Assembly: GCA_017940005.1 (NCBI GenBank)
Contig: JAGAZO010000003.1
Coordinates: 62,001 to 126,000 of the forward strand
Direction: 5' to 3'
Length of the DNA: 64,000 bases
Source of the DNA: Treponema sp.
Lineage (GTDB): Bacteria; Spirochaetota; Spirochaetia; Treponematales; Treponemataceae
The first letter of the stretch is position 1. Every line of letters begins with the position of its first letter. Shown piece by piece: positions 27,801 through 35,880 of this stretch. The notes beneath the pieces are model-generated. The model saw only the letters and a program-made list of their open reading frames with translations. It made no database searches and had not been told where the DNA came from. The position numbers and the translations under genes were made by a program.

Positions 27801-28275
27801 TATTAATGTAGCAAAAGAAGCGTCAAATGACAATCATTTGCTGTTTGCCATGGGAAATGCGCTTTCTCTGCGCGATGATAATATTGCGGCACAAGGATAT
27901 TATGAGCGACTTGTCGATAACTTGGATAGAGAGCGTGCTCAGCGCGGCGTGCTCTTTCCGCAAGTACGTCCGGATCAAGAAGCGCTTGTTGCTATGTATT
28001 TAAAGGCGTCAAACAATCTTGGCGTAACGCTGTATCGCATTGCGCGTCGCAACGGCTCAAGTCAGATGAATGCAAATGCAATGGTAAACCTTTCCGTTTC
28101 TATGCGCGCATGGGATGCGCTTACACGCAATCAGACGACAATGGTGCGACTTGGCGGAAGCAATCTTGCGGAGCAGAACATGCGCTATATGAGCCGACCT
28201 TCACCTGATTATGAGCCTGCAATCTATACAGATATTCCACATATTCTCACCGGAGAAAAGGAACTTACGCAATGA
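24874..28275 (+). CDS. flcA: TPR membrane protein, probable periplasmic flagellar collar protein FlcA
   Basis: 1133 residues. The N-terminus MPGLSQLKQFNTDILALGNE, followed by the SRGEKTIVVPFSK stretch and DDSEDFVLGMPEI, matches my memory of the spirochaete-specific TPR protein family that includes Borrelia BB0236 (FlcA). Residues about 55-450 are an acidic, Ser/Pro-rich, low-complexity cytoplasmic region. A single transmembrane helix is at about 573-595. The C-terminal 530 residues are TPR-like helical repeats that would face the periplasm, where the collar surrounds the flagellar motor. The stop overlaps the next start (ATGA). Low-complexity length probably varies between species. The assignment is by memory only. 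Confidence 0.65.
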   Translation: MPGLSQLKQFNTDILALGNETENRASRGEKTIVVPFSKTIKDIDDSEDFVLGMPEISEAEMQAAEVAPPPDDFSDITGGRGAALEEDVAAEEQAAPDVSDILNPIATVAASDGFPDLSQFMEAPEEEVVTSEPEEPSIADMGLDALLGEGNFGEDAEPEQTLELSPSRSPSKPEPITPHEQIVPPLPFELEQEQNIESLVAPPFSDSQERDSLPDSFASTNSPLKDETVSPPSSSDVSPLSQSDDFDFSDQAIDLNADLPSEMNESDDSAPDQLNDMFAPIAQRQETEISLNGDNADFNLPDFDFASLAEQSEREEQASLSDIPMQSASSETETDNAAYEISMDGEAPDSEIAMESEPVASNALSSHMGGEAFDADTYDFDMETSSDASEESAPIETFDTSEMEGLDFTVTETDKQISEAGKTDFEFGSDAAGNIDFEIPGFSDTATVKTDKHGRIKLPTPDFSGAVQGDKPPKNSLTDAQYKKFLANLSEYPLNVRIAVESLLVANEFTDDAQFEIVEKILNKVPARQVASSLEKMLDIAIPVPRDFERRTAAEYNAYKASLQYQLRNKIIPGIIIGVAALGILFALVVFTRNFIYRPLKANSLYKQGYALIEADEFPQSEIRFTEAARYQLQKKWFFKYARAYRDKKQYQRAEKMYRNILNYFNHDKEAGIEYARMECDDLANYEKAEEIAKRDVLDYHINDREGLLLLGDIYLEWATEKDPTKFEEARKQYASLVQLYGTTDLYMARMMRYFVRTDNLREVLQLKERFYPKAKSLSAQDWTELSGYLLDKLYGPLAPSDEYLRTRIEDVRDMLDRAISADPSNPIALYNLSRYFVNMHDSERAVRMLEHTVATFENTLQLRHRDIYKQIDSYRLLGEQYVAGKEYLKAQEVYTDGIALYEREKESSGFAGTEQIGMLYADIGDIDYFIRGDYDSAYAEYLMAVHTYYDTPSIRYRVGFIQYSQNDYLGAINSFINVAKEASNDNHLLFAMGNALSLRDDNIAAQGYYERLVDNLDRERAQRGVLFPQVRPDQEALVAMYLKASNNLGVTLYRIARRNGSSQMNANAMVNLSVSMRAWDALTRNQTTMVRLGGSNLAEQNMRYMSRPSPDYEPAIYTDIPHILTGEKELTQ

Positions 28276-28892
28276 TTCCTGATTCTCGTATTGCACGCGC
28301 GCAGTATAGAAACAGCATCAAAAAAGAATTTTTCAGAAAATCAATCCATCTGTGCAGTGCGCTTATTCCAACGTTGCTCGCAGTCGCCTATTGGCCGATA
28401 CTTGCGTGTCTGGGATGCATGCTGTGTGCGTATATTGTTTCAGAATTGTTTCGTATGCACGGTAAGCCGCTTCCAGTGATTGCTCGTGTTACTGAAGCTG
28501 CTTCACGAAAGCGCGATGAGAATAAATTTGTGCTCGGCCCAGTGACACTCGTGCTCGGTATTATTGTAACTGCGCTCATATGGAAAGGCGATGCGGCGCG
28601 CATTGGCATTTATGCGCTCGCATTTGGCGACGGTCTTGCAAGCCTTGCAGGAAAAATTTTGGGGCGCATGCGTGTTCCGTTTACACGCGGAAAAACTGTT
28701 GTCGGAAGCCTTACCTGTTTTGTAGCTGTATTTTGCTCTGCATTTGCTGTCTGCAAAGATGCACGGATAGCGCTTATCCTTGCGGGCACGGCGATGGTTG
28801 TGGAACTCATGCCGCTCAAAGATTTTGACAATCTCATTATTCCGATTGTTATTGGCGGCATTGCGCAGTTGCTGCTTTATTGCCAGAGATAG
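28272..28892 (+). CDS. dolichol kinase/CTP-dependent lipid kinase-like membrane protein
   Basis: 206 residues with about six transmembrane helices. An early basic RKSIHLCSALIP segment and the AFGDGLASLAGKILGRM and RGKTVVGSLTCF motifs match the SEC59/dolichol kinase and CTP:diacylglycerol kinase family (also annotated as CdsA-like). These enzymes phosphorylate lipid alcohols with CTP. The substrate here is unknown; prenol or phytol salvage and diacylglycerol are possible. It overlaps the FlcA-like gene by 4 nt, so it is translationally coupled, and its 3' end overlaps the next, convergent gene by 16 nt. Confidence 0.8.
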   Translation: MIPDSRIARAQYRNSIKKEFFRKSIHLCSALIPTLLAVAYWPILACLGCMLCAYIVSELFRMHGKPLPVIARVTEAASRKRDENKFVLGPVTLVLGIIVTALIWKGDAARIGIYALAFGDGLASLAGKILGRMRVPFTRGKTVVGSLTCFVAVFCSAFAVCKDARIALILAGTAMVVELMPLKDFDNLIIPIVIGGIAQLLLYCQR

Positions 28893-29692
28893 CGGCGGTG
28901 CAAACTGCCGAGATATACGGCAGTGCCGACAAATAACAGTAGATTGCCGACAATCACTGCAATGACAGATGTGGAAAGACAGCACACTTCATAACCGATT
29001 GTTAATGCGAGAAATCCATACGACGTTTTTTCTTTTCGTCCCATTGTACGCGTGTTGACAAATACGGACAGCACCGCCGCAACAAGGATAAGCACACGAA
29101 TGATGTAAAATGTTTTGCTTGAACCCCAGTGAACACAAAAATTGGGTAAGACGATTGCTGTGTTGAGCGGAATTAATAATGAAAGCGCGATAGATATGAC
29201 TATGAGCACGACGAGATTCCTTTCCACATTTTGTCGTTGCTCTGTACCGCTAAAAACTGCATCAAAAAGCAGAGCAGCGGGCGCCAGTATTCTGCCAAAC
29301 AATACGACTCGTCCTATAAAGATGAGGAATGTTGAAAAGGAATGCCATAAATTAAAGAACGGCACATACAGGCGCATTGCTTCAGAAGTGCAGCCGATAA
29401 GAAATACAGCAAAAAAAATCACCTCGATAGATTGCGTTTTTTCAAATTGAATATACAGATACAGAATTGCCGAAGATGAAAAGATCAGAAATAAAAACAA
29501 AGATACTATTATTGCGGTAAAAGAATAACCTATGTGATAGAAATTGGAAATATGCATTGCGGGAAATGTGTTAGGTTCTATGAGCGAATTAGCATATATG
29601 TTGTAGAAAAGTAATGCAGTATTTGTGATGAGAAAAGCAAATGAAGCTGCAAATAGTATGAGGAAAATAATATTCCGCGTTTTTAGCGTCAT
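28877..29692 (-). CDS. polytopic membrane protein of unknown function
   Basis: 271 residues with seven or eight hydrophobic helices and short polar loops; no signal peptide beyond the first helix. The layout (an extracellular N-terminal pair, then paired helices, a cytoplasmic RQNVERN loop) recalls 7TM sensor domains, but no output domain is attached and I recognise no motif. It has its own promoter, with the -10 box 6 nt from the ATG. Convergent with and overlapping the lipid-kinase-like gene. Confidence 0.6.
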   Translation of the reverse strand: MTLKTRNIIFLILFAASFAFLITNTALLFYNIYANSLIEPNTFPAMHISNFYHIGYSFTAIIVSLFLFLIFSSSAILYLYIQFEKTQSIEVIFFAVFLIGCTSEAMRLYVPFFNLWHSFSTFLIFIGRVVLFGRILAPAALLFDAVFSGTEQRQNVERNLVVLIVISIALSLLIPLNTAIVLPNFCVHWGSSKTFYIIRVLILVAAVLSVFVNTRTMGRKEKTSYGFLALTIGYEVCCLSTSVIAVIVGNLLLFVGTAVYLGSLHRRYLWQ

Positions 29693-29698
29693 ATAGAA

Positions 29699-29727
29699 AT
29701 AATATCCCTAACACAGATATTAGTAAA
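29699..29727 (-). promoter_or_regulatory. promoter of the 28877-29692 gene
   Basis: Minus strand TTTACT, 17-bp spacer, TATTAT, then 6 nt to the ATG. Predicts a leaderless transcript. Confidence 0.55.
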
Positions 29728-29801
29728 GACTTGATTGCATTATTCCGAAAATAACAGTGAGGCTGTCTCATCGCAAACAGCTATGCCGTGTGGAGGATGC
29801 T

Positions 29802-30509
29802 ATGAGGAAAGTTGTTTTCGGCGCATTGATTTTTACCGCAGTGATTTTTTCTGCCCTTGCAGGAGATGTTGCTGTTTTTAGAGATATAGGCTTTTCATCT
29901 GACGGACGCGTGTACCTGTTCGGCGAATATGGAAAGACAGACAAAACGTTTCGCGGTTGGGCGGAGATTTACACTGTTGATGTGGCAAAAAATGATTTTG
30001 TGAAAGGCGAAGTGTATAAAACAAATCCCACGTCGACAACTGCGGGAACATCGGGCAGGGAAGTGTATGACGCGCTTGCGGCAAAAAATTATGCCGTCAC
30101 AAAAAAATATAACTGCACAGAGACAGCACCCGAACAGGTGCTCTACATTTGCGGCGATGAAGCAAAGCGCGGCACAGATCAAATTGTGTTCAAGGATTTT
30201 GCAGGAGCAATTGGCAGCGCGGCAACATATTGCATAGAACTTGTGCCTACTGTAAGTGGCAGCGGCAAAAACGCGCGCTCATCGTTTTACATTATGCTTG
30301 AAAAACGCGATGAGCACGGCAGCGTTGTGAGCCGCAAAAAAATCGGTTCGCCTGATGTTGTGCGAAAAGGCGTTATCGACTACAGGATTGAAAAAATATT
30401 TTGCGACAAATCGGGCAGAAGCCTCATATTCGTTGTTTCAAAAACGATGGAAGATGATACGGGCATTTTGATTCGCTACATGGTTGAAGCGGCACAAGTG
30501 GAACGTTGA
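29802..30509 (+). CDS. secreted DUF2259-family protein
   Basis: 235 residues from the ATG at 29802, chosen because GGAGG lies just upstream. A signal peptide (VVFGALIFTAVIFSALAGD) is followed by AVFRDIGFSSDGRVYLFGEYG, the hallmark start of the DUF2259 'predicted secreted protein' family that is common in treponemes. The repeat-like pattern 'GFSSDGRVYLFGEYG ... WAEIYTVDVAKNDFV' suggests a beta-propeller-like blade. Function is unknown; periplasmic location is inferred. Confidence 0.75.
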   Translation: MRKVVFGALIFTAVIFSALAGDVAVFRDIGFSSDGRVYLFGEYGKTDKTFRGWAEIYTVDVAKNDFVKGEVYKTNPTSTTAGTSGREVYDALAAKNYAVTKKYNCTETAPEQVLYICGDEAKRGTDQIVFKDFAGAIGSAATYCIELVPTVSGSGKNARSSFYIMLEKRDEHGSVVSRKKIGSPDVVRKGVIDYRIEKIFCDKSGRSLIFVVSKTMEDDTGILIRYMVEAAQVER

Positions 30510-30569
30510 TAGGATGTTGTTATTCGTGATGCCTGCTGTTGCTATAGGGTAAATATGCAGGATGTGTTG

Positions 30570-30839
30570 CTATTTATCTGAATAATGATTTTTGCACTGA
30601 TAAATCTTTATGCAGCCATCTTCAATCTTGTAGATGAGGCGGTTCTTTGCATCGATTTCGCGGCTCCATAAACCTGAAAGATTTTCTTTGAGCGGCTCTG
30701 GATGTCCGATACCGTCATTTCCGTTGCGATCAATATCTGTCAAAAGTTTGTTCAATTTTTTCAACGTTTTTTTATCTTGTGTTTGCCAATATAGATATTG
30801 CTCCCATGCTTCGTCTGTCCAAATTTTGTTCACGTTCAA
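30570..30839 (-). CDS. yoeB: YoeB/Txe-family mRNA interferase toxin
   Basis: 89 residues with the full YoeB pattern. The RNase residues of E. coli YoeB (Glu46, Arg65, His83, Tyr84) correspond to Glu48, Arg67, His85 and Tyr86 here, a constant offset of two, in LKENLSGLWSREID and KNHYSD contexts. YoeB cleaves mRNA in the ribosomal A site. Its start overlaps the antitoxin stop by 4 nt (ATGA), the usual coupling in type II toxin–antitoxin operons. All active-site residues are present, so the toxin should be functional. Confidence 0.93.
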   Translation of the reverse strand: MNVNKIWTDEAWEQYLYWQTQDKKTLKKLNKLLTDIDRNGNDGIGHPEPLKENLSGLWSREIDAKNRLIYKIEDGCIKIYQCKNHYSDK

Positions 30840-31111
30840 GCTCCAATCAATTCGTGTTGTGTAAATTTCAATTTGCCTGCATCGTCCAGACGTTTCAGCT
30901 CTTCCAAATGTTTGATGTTTGTTTCGTTATAAAAATCATCGTTGTCGATTTTTTTTGCGGAAAGCTCAAATGGGATTTTTTCTTCTTTGATGACAGTCTT
31001 TACAAAGACATTGAATGCTGCTGTTGCGGAAAGCCCTATTTTTTCGCAGATTGCGGAAAACCGCATTTTATCACTGTCGTCTAATCGAAATGTCATGTTT
31101 GTCTGTGCCAT
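30836..31111 (-). CDS. RelB/DinJ-family antitoxin
   Basis: 91 residues from the ATG at 31111, which has AGGAGG upstream. The N-terminal 45 residues form a ribbon-helix-helix domain (MTFRLDDSDKMRFSAICEKI, then GLSATAAFNVFVKTVIKEEKIPF), the classic RelB/DinJ signature. The C-terminal tail (DDFYNETNIKHLEELKRL) would neutralise the toxin. The canonical E. coli partner of YoeB is a Phd/YefM antitoxin, so this pairing is of the mixed type. RelB antitoxins usually repress their own promoter. Confidence 0.9.
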   Translation of the reverse strand: MAQTNMTFRLDDSDKMRFSAICEKIGLSATAAFNVFVKTVIKEEKIPFELSAKKIDNDDFYNETNIKHLEELKRLDDAGKLKFTQHELIGA

Positions 31112-31139
31112 AGCAATCCTCCTGCATGTGTTTGCACTA

Positions 31140-31168
31140 AATATACTATACATCGCATGAAAAAACAA
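31140..31168 (-). promoter_or_regulatory. promoter of the toxin–antitoxin operon
   Basis: Minus strand TTGTTT, 17-bp spacer, TATATT; about 28 nt before the antitoxin start. An overlapping TATAGT makes the exact -10 uncertain. Confidence 0.4.
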
Positions 31169-31337
31169 GTGCAGTATATGAAAATCACGTTGCACGGTTA
31201 TGTGTACATAAAATATGTTGTTCTACAGAAAACACCTTTACAATGCAAGCGTCAGTGTATACGTTCGCGAGAGCAACGAGTACAGTAACTGCATTGAGCA
31301 TATATTGTGTTTTTCCAATGAACTGCTCTTAAAAAAA

Positions 31338-32849
31338 TCACTCCGCTCTAATGCTCGTATTTTTCACGATGACGTCATGCGCGCTGCCTTCGCGGAGAGA
31401 AGCGGCGCTGACGAGCGTGATTTTTGCTTTTTGTTGCAATTCTGCTATAGATGTTGCGCCGCAGTTGCACATGGTGTGGATTATTTTGCTCGTCGTTATG
31501 CGCACATTGTCGTGGAGTCGTCCTGCGTATGGCACATAGCTGTCAACGCCTTCTTCAAACGCCATAGATTTTGCGCCGCCCACATCGTACCGCTGCCAGT
31601 TGCGCGCGCGGTTGCTGCCTTCTCCCCAATATTCTTTGACGTAATTGCCGTTCACGATAAGCTTATTCGTGGGGCTTTCGTCAAAGCGCGCAAAGTAGCG
31701 GCCGAGCATAACAAAATCTGCGCCCATTGCAAGCGCGAGCGTTATGTGATAATCGTGCACAATGCCGCCGTCGGAGCATATGGGAATGTATACGCCTGTT
31801 TTTTCATACCATTCGTCGCGCGCTTTTGCAACTTCAATTGTGGCGGTCGCTTGTCCGCGCCCTATTCCTTTTTGCTCTCGCGTGATGCATATTGAGCCGC
31901 CGCCTATGCCAATCTTAACAAAATCTGCACCTGCTTCTGCAAGGAAGTTGAATCCGTCTCTATCGACAACATTCCCCGCGCCGACTTTTACACTGCTTCC
32001 CCATGTTCCGTGAATGTCTTGCAGCGCGCGCTTTTGCCATTCTGAAAATCCTTCTGATGAATCGAGGCAAAGGATGTCTGCTCCTGCGTCAAGCAGCAAC
32101 GGCACGCGCTCCATGTAATCACGCGTGTTTATGCCAGCACCGACAATGTAGCGCTTTTTTTTGTCGAGCAATTCAAGCGGATGCTCTTCGTGCGACGCAT
32201 AATCTTTTCTAAATACGAGCGACTGTAAGTTGCCGCTTTTGTCGAGTACGGGAAGCTGATTTATTTTGTGCTCCCAGATTATATCGTTTGCTTCGTCGAG
32301 CGTAATGCCTGTTTCCGCTTTTATCAATTTATTGAACGGCGTCATGTAATCGCGCACTTTTGAATGAGGCGGGCATTTTGTTATTCTGAAATCTCTGTCT
32401 GTGATGATGCCGACGAGCTTGCCGTTGCTTTTTCCATTTTCTGTCACCGCAACAGTCGAGTGACCAGTTTGCTCAACGAGCGCGGCAAGTTCTTCAAGTG
32501 TTTGGTCGGGGCGTATGTTTGAATCAGAAGAAACAAAACCCGCCTTGTACATTTTAACGTGCGCAATCATTGCCGCCTGATTTGCAATAGACTGCGAGCC
32601 GTAGATGAAGCTGATGCCGCCTTCTTTTGCGAGTGCTATGGCGAGCGTGTCGTTGGAAACTGACTGCATGATTGCTGACGTAAGCGGTATGTTCATTGCA
32701 AGCGGGCATTGCTCGCCTGCTTTTTTATTGTATTTTACGATTGGCGTGCGCAGCGAAACGTTTTGCGGAACGCATGTTTCAGAAGTGTACCCAGGAATTA
32801 ATAAATATTCGTCGAATGTGTGTGACGGTTCGTCAAAAAAATATGCCAT
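31338..32849 (-). CDS. guaB: inosine-5'-monophosphate dehydrogenase
   Basis: 503 residues from the ATG at 32849. Oxidises IMP to XMP with NAD+, the committed step of GMP synthesis. A TIM barrel is interrupted by a CBS pair (about 105-225). The catalytic loop is [20 protein letters not shown] with nucleophile Cys321, and the mobile flap shows RARNWQRYD with the Arg-Tyr pair. The sequence ([34 protein letters not shown]) closely recalls the IMPDH of the protist Tritrichomonas foetus, also 503 residues, more than the E. coli or Bacillus enzyme. The start codon lies 6 nt after a TATAGT box, so the mRNA should be leaderless. Divergent from the next gene. Confidence 0.95.
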   Translation of the reverse strand: MAYFFDEPSHTFDEYLLIPGYTSETCVPQNVSLRTPIVKYNKKAGEQCPLAMNIPLTSAIMQSVSNDTLAIALAKEGGISFIYGSQSIANQAAMIAHVKMYKAGFVSSDSNIRPDQTLEELAALVEQTGHSTVAVTENGKSNGKLVGIITDRDFRITKCPPHSKVRDYMTPFNKLIKAETGITLDEANDIIWEHKINQLPVLDKSGNLQSLVFRKDYASHEEHPLELLDKKKRYIVGAGINTRDYMERVPLLLDAGADILCLDSSEGFSEWQKRALQDIHGTWGSSVKVGAGNVVDRDGFNFLAEAGADFVKIGIGGGSICITREQKGIGRGQATATIEVAKARDEWYEKTGVYIPICSDGGIVHDYHITLALAMGADFVMLGRYFARFDESPTNKLIVNGNYVKEYWGEGSNRARNWQRYDVGGAKSMAFEEGVDSYVPYAGRLHDNVRITTSKIIHTMCNCGATSIAELQQKAKITLVSAASLREGSAHDVIVKNTSIRAE

Positions 32850-32854
32850 GAGCA

Positions 32855-32883
32855 ACTATATGCGATAGTGGCAACCACGTCAA
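32855..32883 (-). promoter_or_regulatory. promoter of guaB
   Basis: Minus strand TTGACG, 17-bp spacer, TATAGT, then five bases and the ATG. The normal initiation distance puts the first transcribed base on or beside the A of the start codon. Confidence 0.7.
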
Positions 32884-32973
32884 CCGTATTTTTGATTTTT
32901 AGACGTTTTTAATTGGAATTGCAACAGATAGCGTGATTGCATGTCGTAAACCGTACACGCTTTTTGATAAATA

Positions 32974-33002
32974 TTGAGTTTTTGTGCATTTTCAGCTACT
33001 AT
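32974..33002 (+). promoter_or_regulatory. promoter of the 33008 gene
   Basis: TTGAGT, 17-bp spacer, TACTAT, then 5 nt to the ATG; no Shine-Dalgarno. Divergent from the guaB promoter about 90 bp away. Confidence 0.55.
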
Positions 33003-33007
33003 GAATT

Positions 33008-34030
33008 ATGGCGAATTCTGTTCTCGGCAATCTGCTTGTCGCTTTTTTGCTCGTTGTGGCAAGCGGTCGTATTTTTTTTCTCAAGCATGAGCGCGTAGAT
33101 ACTATTGCCGTTCTCGTTCCGCTTGCGTTTGCAGCGAGCGTGTTGCAGATTATTGCCTGGAACGCTGACATTGTTTCGATGGTGCTGCTCGTGCTCTCTT
33201 GCCTTGCGCTTTTTGTAAATATGCGCGCGCTTTCTCGCGTTGCAACAAAATCGTATGCAGACGTGTACAGTCCCGCGTTCATTGTATTTTCTGTGCTCAT
33301 CGGCATTGTATCTTTTGCTATCGCTTTTATAGTGATAAAATATGCGCCTGTCAACATGGTGCCAAAAGCGTACGATGTTGTTGAAACAAAAACGCGCCTT
33401 ACAGGAAATTTTGCAGATGGTTTTAAAGAGGCAGGCTACTTTGCGTTGTCTGATGCCACGCTGTATTTATACGAGCCGCTTGGCGAAAAAAAATCTGATA
33501 CAGTGGTAATTGTCGGCAGCGACAAGCGCGGAGATGCTGCGGCGTATCGCCCATATATGATGCTGCTTGCGCAAAAAGGATACGCAGTGCTCACGTGTGA
33601 TTTTTATGTTGACACATGGTTTGGCTCGCCGCTTGACGTGCGCTATGTGCGCCGCCTCGCAATGCTTGCGTCTTTTTTTTACGATGCAGAGCAATTTTCG
33701 CGACAAAAAGATTTTTACACATTCAACATGCGGCGCGAGTATGCGGCAATGCAAGCGCTTGCGCGTCAAAAATTCGGAGATGATGTGCGATTTTGCATCA
33801 TCTGCGACGGCATGGCAGATAACGCTGCTGTCGATATTGTTCGTCAAGATGCACGCAACGTTACGAGCGCGCTCGCGCTTGACAGCATAAACGAATATGA
33901 AACGCACGGATTTGGATGTATCGAGCAAACTGACCCGCTGCTTGCCGCATACTTTGGACATGTGCGCGACAAGGCGCTGCTTGTTCCGCGCTACCTTGTG
34001 TTGCAGACAGTAAAGCGGCTTGAACAATAA
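33008..34030 (+). CDS. membrane protein with degenerate alpha/beta-hydrolase-like domain
   Basis: 340 residues: four transmembrane helices (about 5-25, 32-50, 55-75, 95-118) and a soluble C-terminal domain of about 215 residues. The soluble part has alternating strands and helices (DTVVIVGSDKRGD, YAVLTCDFY, VRFCIICDGMADN, VTSALALDSINEY), which suggests an alpha/beta-hydrolase or dienelactone-hydrolase-like fold. However, the nucleophile elbow GxSxG is replaced by ICDGMAD, so no catalytic Ser is visible. Function unknown. It is followed at 92 nt by the Nif3-like gene, probably with separate expression. Confidence 0.6.
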   Translation: MANSVLGNLLVAFLLVVASGRIFFLKHERVDTIAVLVPLAFAASVLQIIAWNADIVSMVLLVLSCLALFVNMRALSRVATKSYADVYSPAFIVFSVLIGIVSFAIAFIVIKYAPVNMVPKAYDVVETKTRLTGNFADGFKEAGYFALSDATLYLYEPLGEKKSDTVVIVGSDKRGDAAAYRPYMMLLAQKGYAVLTCDFYVDTWFGSPLDVRYVRRLAMLASFFYDAEQFSRQKDFYTFNMRREYAAMQALARQKFGDDVRFCIICDGMADNAAVDIVRQDARNVTSALALDSINEYETHGFGCIEQTDPLLAAYFGHVRDKALLVPRYLVLQTVKRLEQ

Positions 34031-34122
34031 TTTTTAGCGCGTGCGTTGCAACGTGGATTCCGCGCGTCCGTGCGCGGTGGCAGTCATGTTGGGGCAGACG
34101 CTGAATTTTTTATGGGGGATAT

Positions 34123-34890
34123 ATGACGCTTGTAGAACTTGACGATTATTTCAATTCGTTTTTGTATAAGGAAAATTTTGCAGCCGACCCGTCGCGGAAC
34201 GGCATTCAAATTCAAAACAGCGCGCCAAACGAAAAGCGCATCGAAAAAGTTGCGTTTGCCGTTGACGCGTGTGAAGCAACCGCCCTTGCAGCAGCAGAAT
34301 GCGGTGCGCAGGCACTCTTTGTGCATCACGGATTATTTTGGGGCGGCTGCACTGTGCTTACCGACACGCACTACAAGCGCGTCGCTGCGTTCATCAAGAA
34401 CGACATTGCGCTCATTGCGTATCACATTCCGCTCGACGCACATGAAAAAGTGGGAAACAATTACGGGCTTGCTTGCCGCATCGGTTTAAAAAAATGCGCG
34501 CCGTTCGGCGAGTGGCACGGCATGACGCTCGGCGTAAAAGGTGAACTGCGTTCTCCGCTTTTAATTGATGAGCTTGCCCGCTGTGCGCTGCGTCCCGGCA
34601 AAACACCATGCGTCATTTTGCCGTTCGGCAACAAAGACATACGCACGGTGGGAATCATCTCTGGCGGCGCAAGCGAAGACGTTGTGCAGGCGGTAGGTGA
34701 AAACCTTGACGCGTACATCACCGGCACATTCGAGCACGAGGACTATCACGTTGCAAAAGAAGCTGGCATCAACGTGATTGCAGGCGGTCACTACGAAACG
34801 GAAACAGTTGGCGTAAATCTGGTGCGCGCAAAGCTTGAAAAAGAAAAGCGCATTGAAACAGCGTTTATCGACATACCGACTGGACTGTAG
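34123..34890 (+). CDS. Nif3-like dinuclear metal centre protein (DUF34/YbgI family)
   Basis: 255 residues, the short bacterial form. Characteristic motifs: the N-terminal DPSRNGIQI, the metal-binding ALFVHHGLFWGG with two His, YHIPLDAHEKVGNNYGLA, a GGASEDVVQAV turn, and the C-terminal ligand pair in GHYETETVGV. Members form hexameric rings with two metals per subunit, and some act as GTP cyclohydrolase I-like or phosphatase enzymes; the physiological role is unsettled. GGGGGA just upstream serves as ribosome site. It is followed by lspA with its own promoter. Confidence 0.9.
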   Translation: MTLVELDDYFNSFLYKENFAADPSRNGIQIQNSAPNEKRIEKVAFAVDACEATALAAAECGAQALFVHHGLFWGGCTVLTDTHYKRVAAFIKNDIALIAYHIPLDAHEKVGNNYGLACRIGLKKCAPFGEWHGMTLGVKGELRSPLLIDELARCALRPGKTPCVILPFGNKDIRTVGIISGGASEDVVQAVGENLDAYITGTFEHEDYHVAKEAGINVIAGGHYETETVGVNLVRAKLEKEKRIETAFIDIPTGL

Positions 34891-34894
34891 CGTG

Positions 34895-34923
34895 TTTACG
34901 CGCGCACATTTTATCAGTATAAT
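34895..34923 (+). promoter_or_regulatory. promoter of lspA
   Basis: TTTACG, 17-bp spacer, TATAAT. In-frame ATGs lie 3 nt and 9 nt beyond, so the start at 34932 would be leaderless or nearly so. Confidence 0.55.
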
Positions 34924-34925
34924 GT

Positions 34926-35483
34926 ATGCGTATGGAAAAGATAAAAAATCTTTCGGAAAAATTACTGCCGCTTGTGCTCACTGCTTTTATTGTCGCGACT
35001 GACCAAATCACAAAAATAATAATTGTTAAAACGATTCCGCCGTTTTCAATCGGGAAGTCGTTCTTCGGTGATTTGCTGCGCATTGTGCATGTGTCAAATT
35101 TGGGCGCAGCTTTTAGCATGGGCGACAACTTACCGAACATATTGCGTCGGTTGTTGCTTGCCGTTCTTCCTCTCGTTGTGATTGTTGTTGTGCTTGCTGT
35201 GTACTTTCGCAATGATGATTTTACAAGACTGCAACGGTGGATGGTGTGTGGCATTGTGGGCGGCGGGCTCGGCAATCTTATCGACAGGTTTTTTCGTGCG
35301 GAAGGCGTTGTCGATTTTATTGATGTGAAGTTTTTTGGTTTATTCGGATTAGAACGATGGCCAACATTCAATGTTGCAGATTCCGCTGTTGTTGTGTGTG
35401 GAATTGTTTTGGTGATTTCATTTTTAGTGACAATTAATAAAAATGGCGGCACTGTCCAGGAGGAAGTGCATGTCGGAAAATGA
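34926..35483 (+). CDS. lspA: lipoprotein signal peptidase (signal peptidase II)
   Basis: 185 residues with four transmembrane helices. Aspartyl-protease motifs of the family are clear: NLGAAFS, GNLIDRFF with the first catalytic Asp, VDFIDVKF, and FNVADSAVV with the second. It removes the signal peptides of diacylated prolipoproteins in the inner membrane, relevant to the several lipoproteins in this window. The promoter position makes the second Met (34932) at least as likely a start as 34926. The last 14 nt overlap the next gene. Confidence 0.96.
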   Translation: MRMEKIKNLSEKLLPLVLTAFIVATDQITKIIIVKTIPPFSIGKSFFGDLLRIVHVSNLGAAFSMGDNLPNILRRLLLAVLPLVVIVVVLAVYFRNDDFTRLQRWMVCGIVGGGLGNLIDRFFRAEGVVDFIDVKFFGLFGLERWPTFNVADSAVVVCGIVLVISFLVTINKNGGTVQEEVHVGK

Positions 35484-35877
35484 TGACGATTTCTCGAAAA
35501 AAAATAGTAGAGAATTCTTTGAAGAAAAAAAACGTCGTATAGAAATAGAAAAAAAATCAAAGCAAAAACGTAATACTGTTGTCTTTTTAATTGTTGCAAC
35601 TGTCGTAGAATTGGTTGTGATGCTTGCATGCATGTGTGTATTTTACGCACTTATCCTTTTTATTAGTTACAGATTATTTAAATCGCAATCATCTGTCCCG
35701 TTTCAAAGTGCATCGATTTTTGCATTTGTTGGTGGTGTGGTTGTTGGTTTTATCAGCCAGAAAAAAATTATGCGTTTTTTCATCGATAAATTGCACTTGC
35801 AGGACAAATTGCAGGATGGCATTGCAGACCATTATGTGTCGCGCAAATCATGGATGAAAAAACAGGAAAGGCGGTAG
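35470..35877 (+). CDS. small membrane protein, charged N-terminus
   Basis: 135 residues from the ATG at 35470, preceded by AGGAGG and overlapping the lspA end by 14 nt, so it is co-transcribed. The first 40 residues are highly charged and helical (ENDDDFSKKNSREFFEEKKRRIEIE). Two hydrophobic helices follow (about 43-70 and 82-100), and the tail is basic. I recognise no family. Its coupling to lspA hints at an envelope role but does not prove it. It ends 3 nt before mtnN. Confidence 0.6.
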   Translation: MSENDDDFSKKNSREFFEEKKRRIEIEKKSKQKRNTVVFLIVATVVELVVMLACMCVFYALILFISYRLFKSQSSVPFQSASIFAFVGGVVVGFISQKKIMRFFIDKLHLQDKLQDGIADHYVSRKSWMKKQERR

Positions 35878-35880
35878 CGC

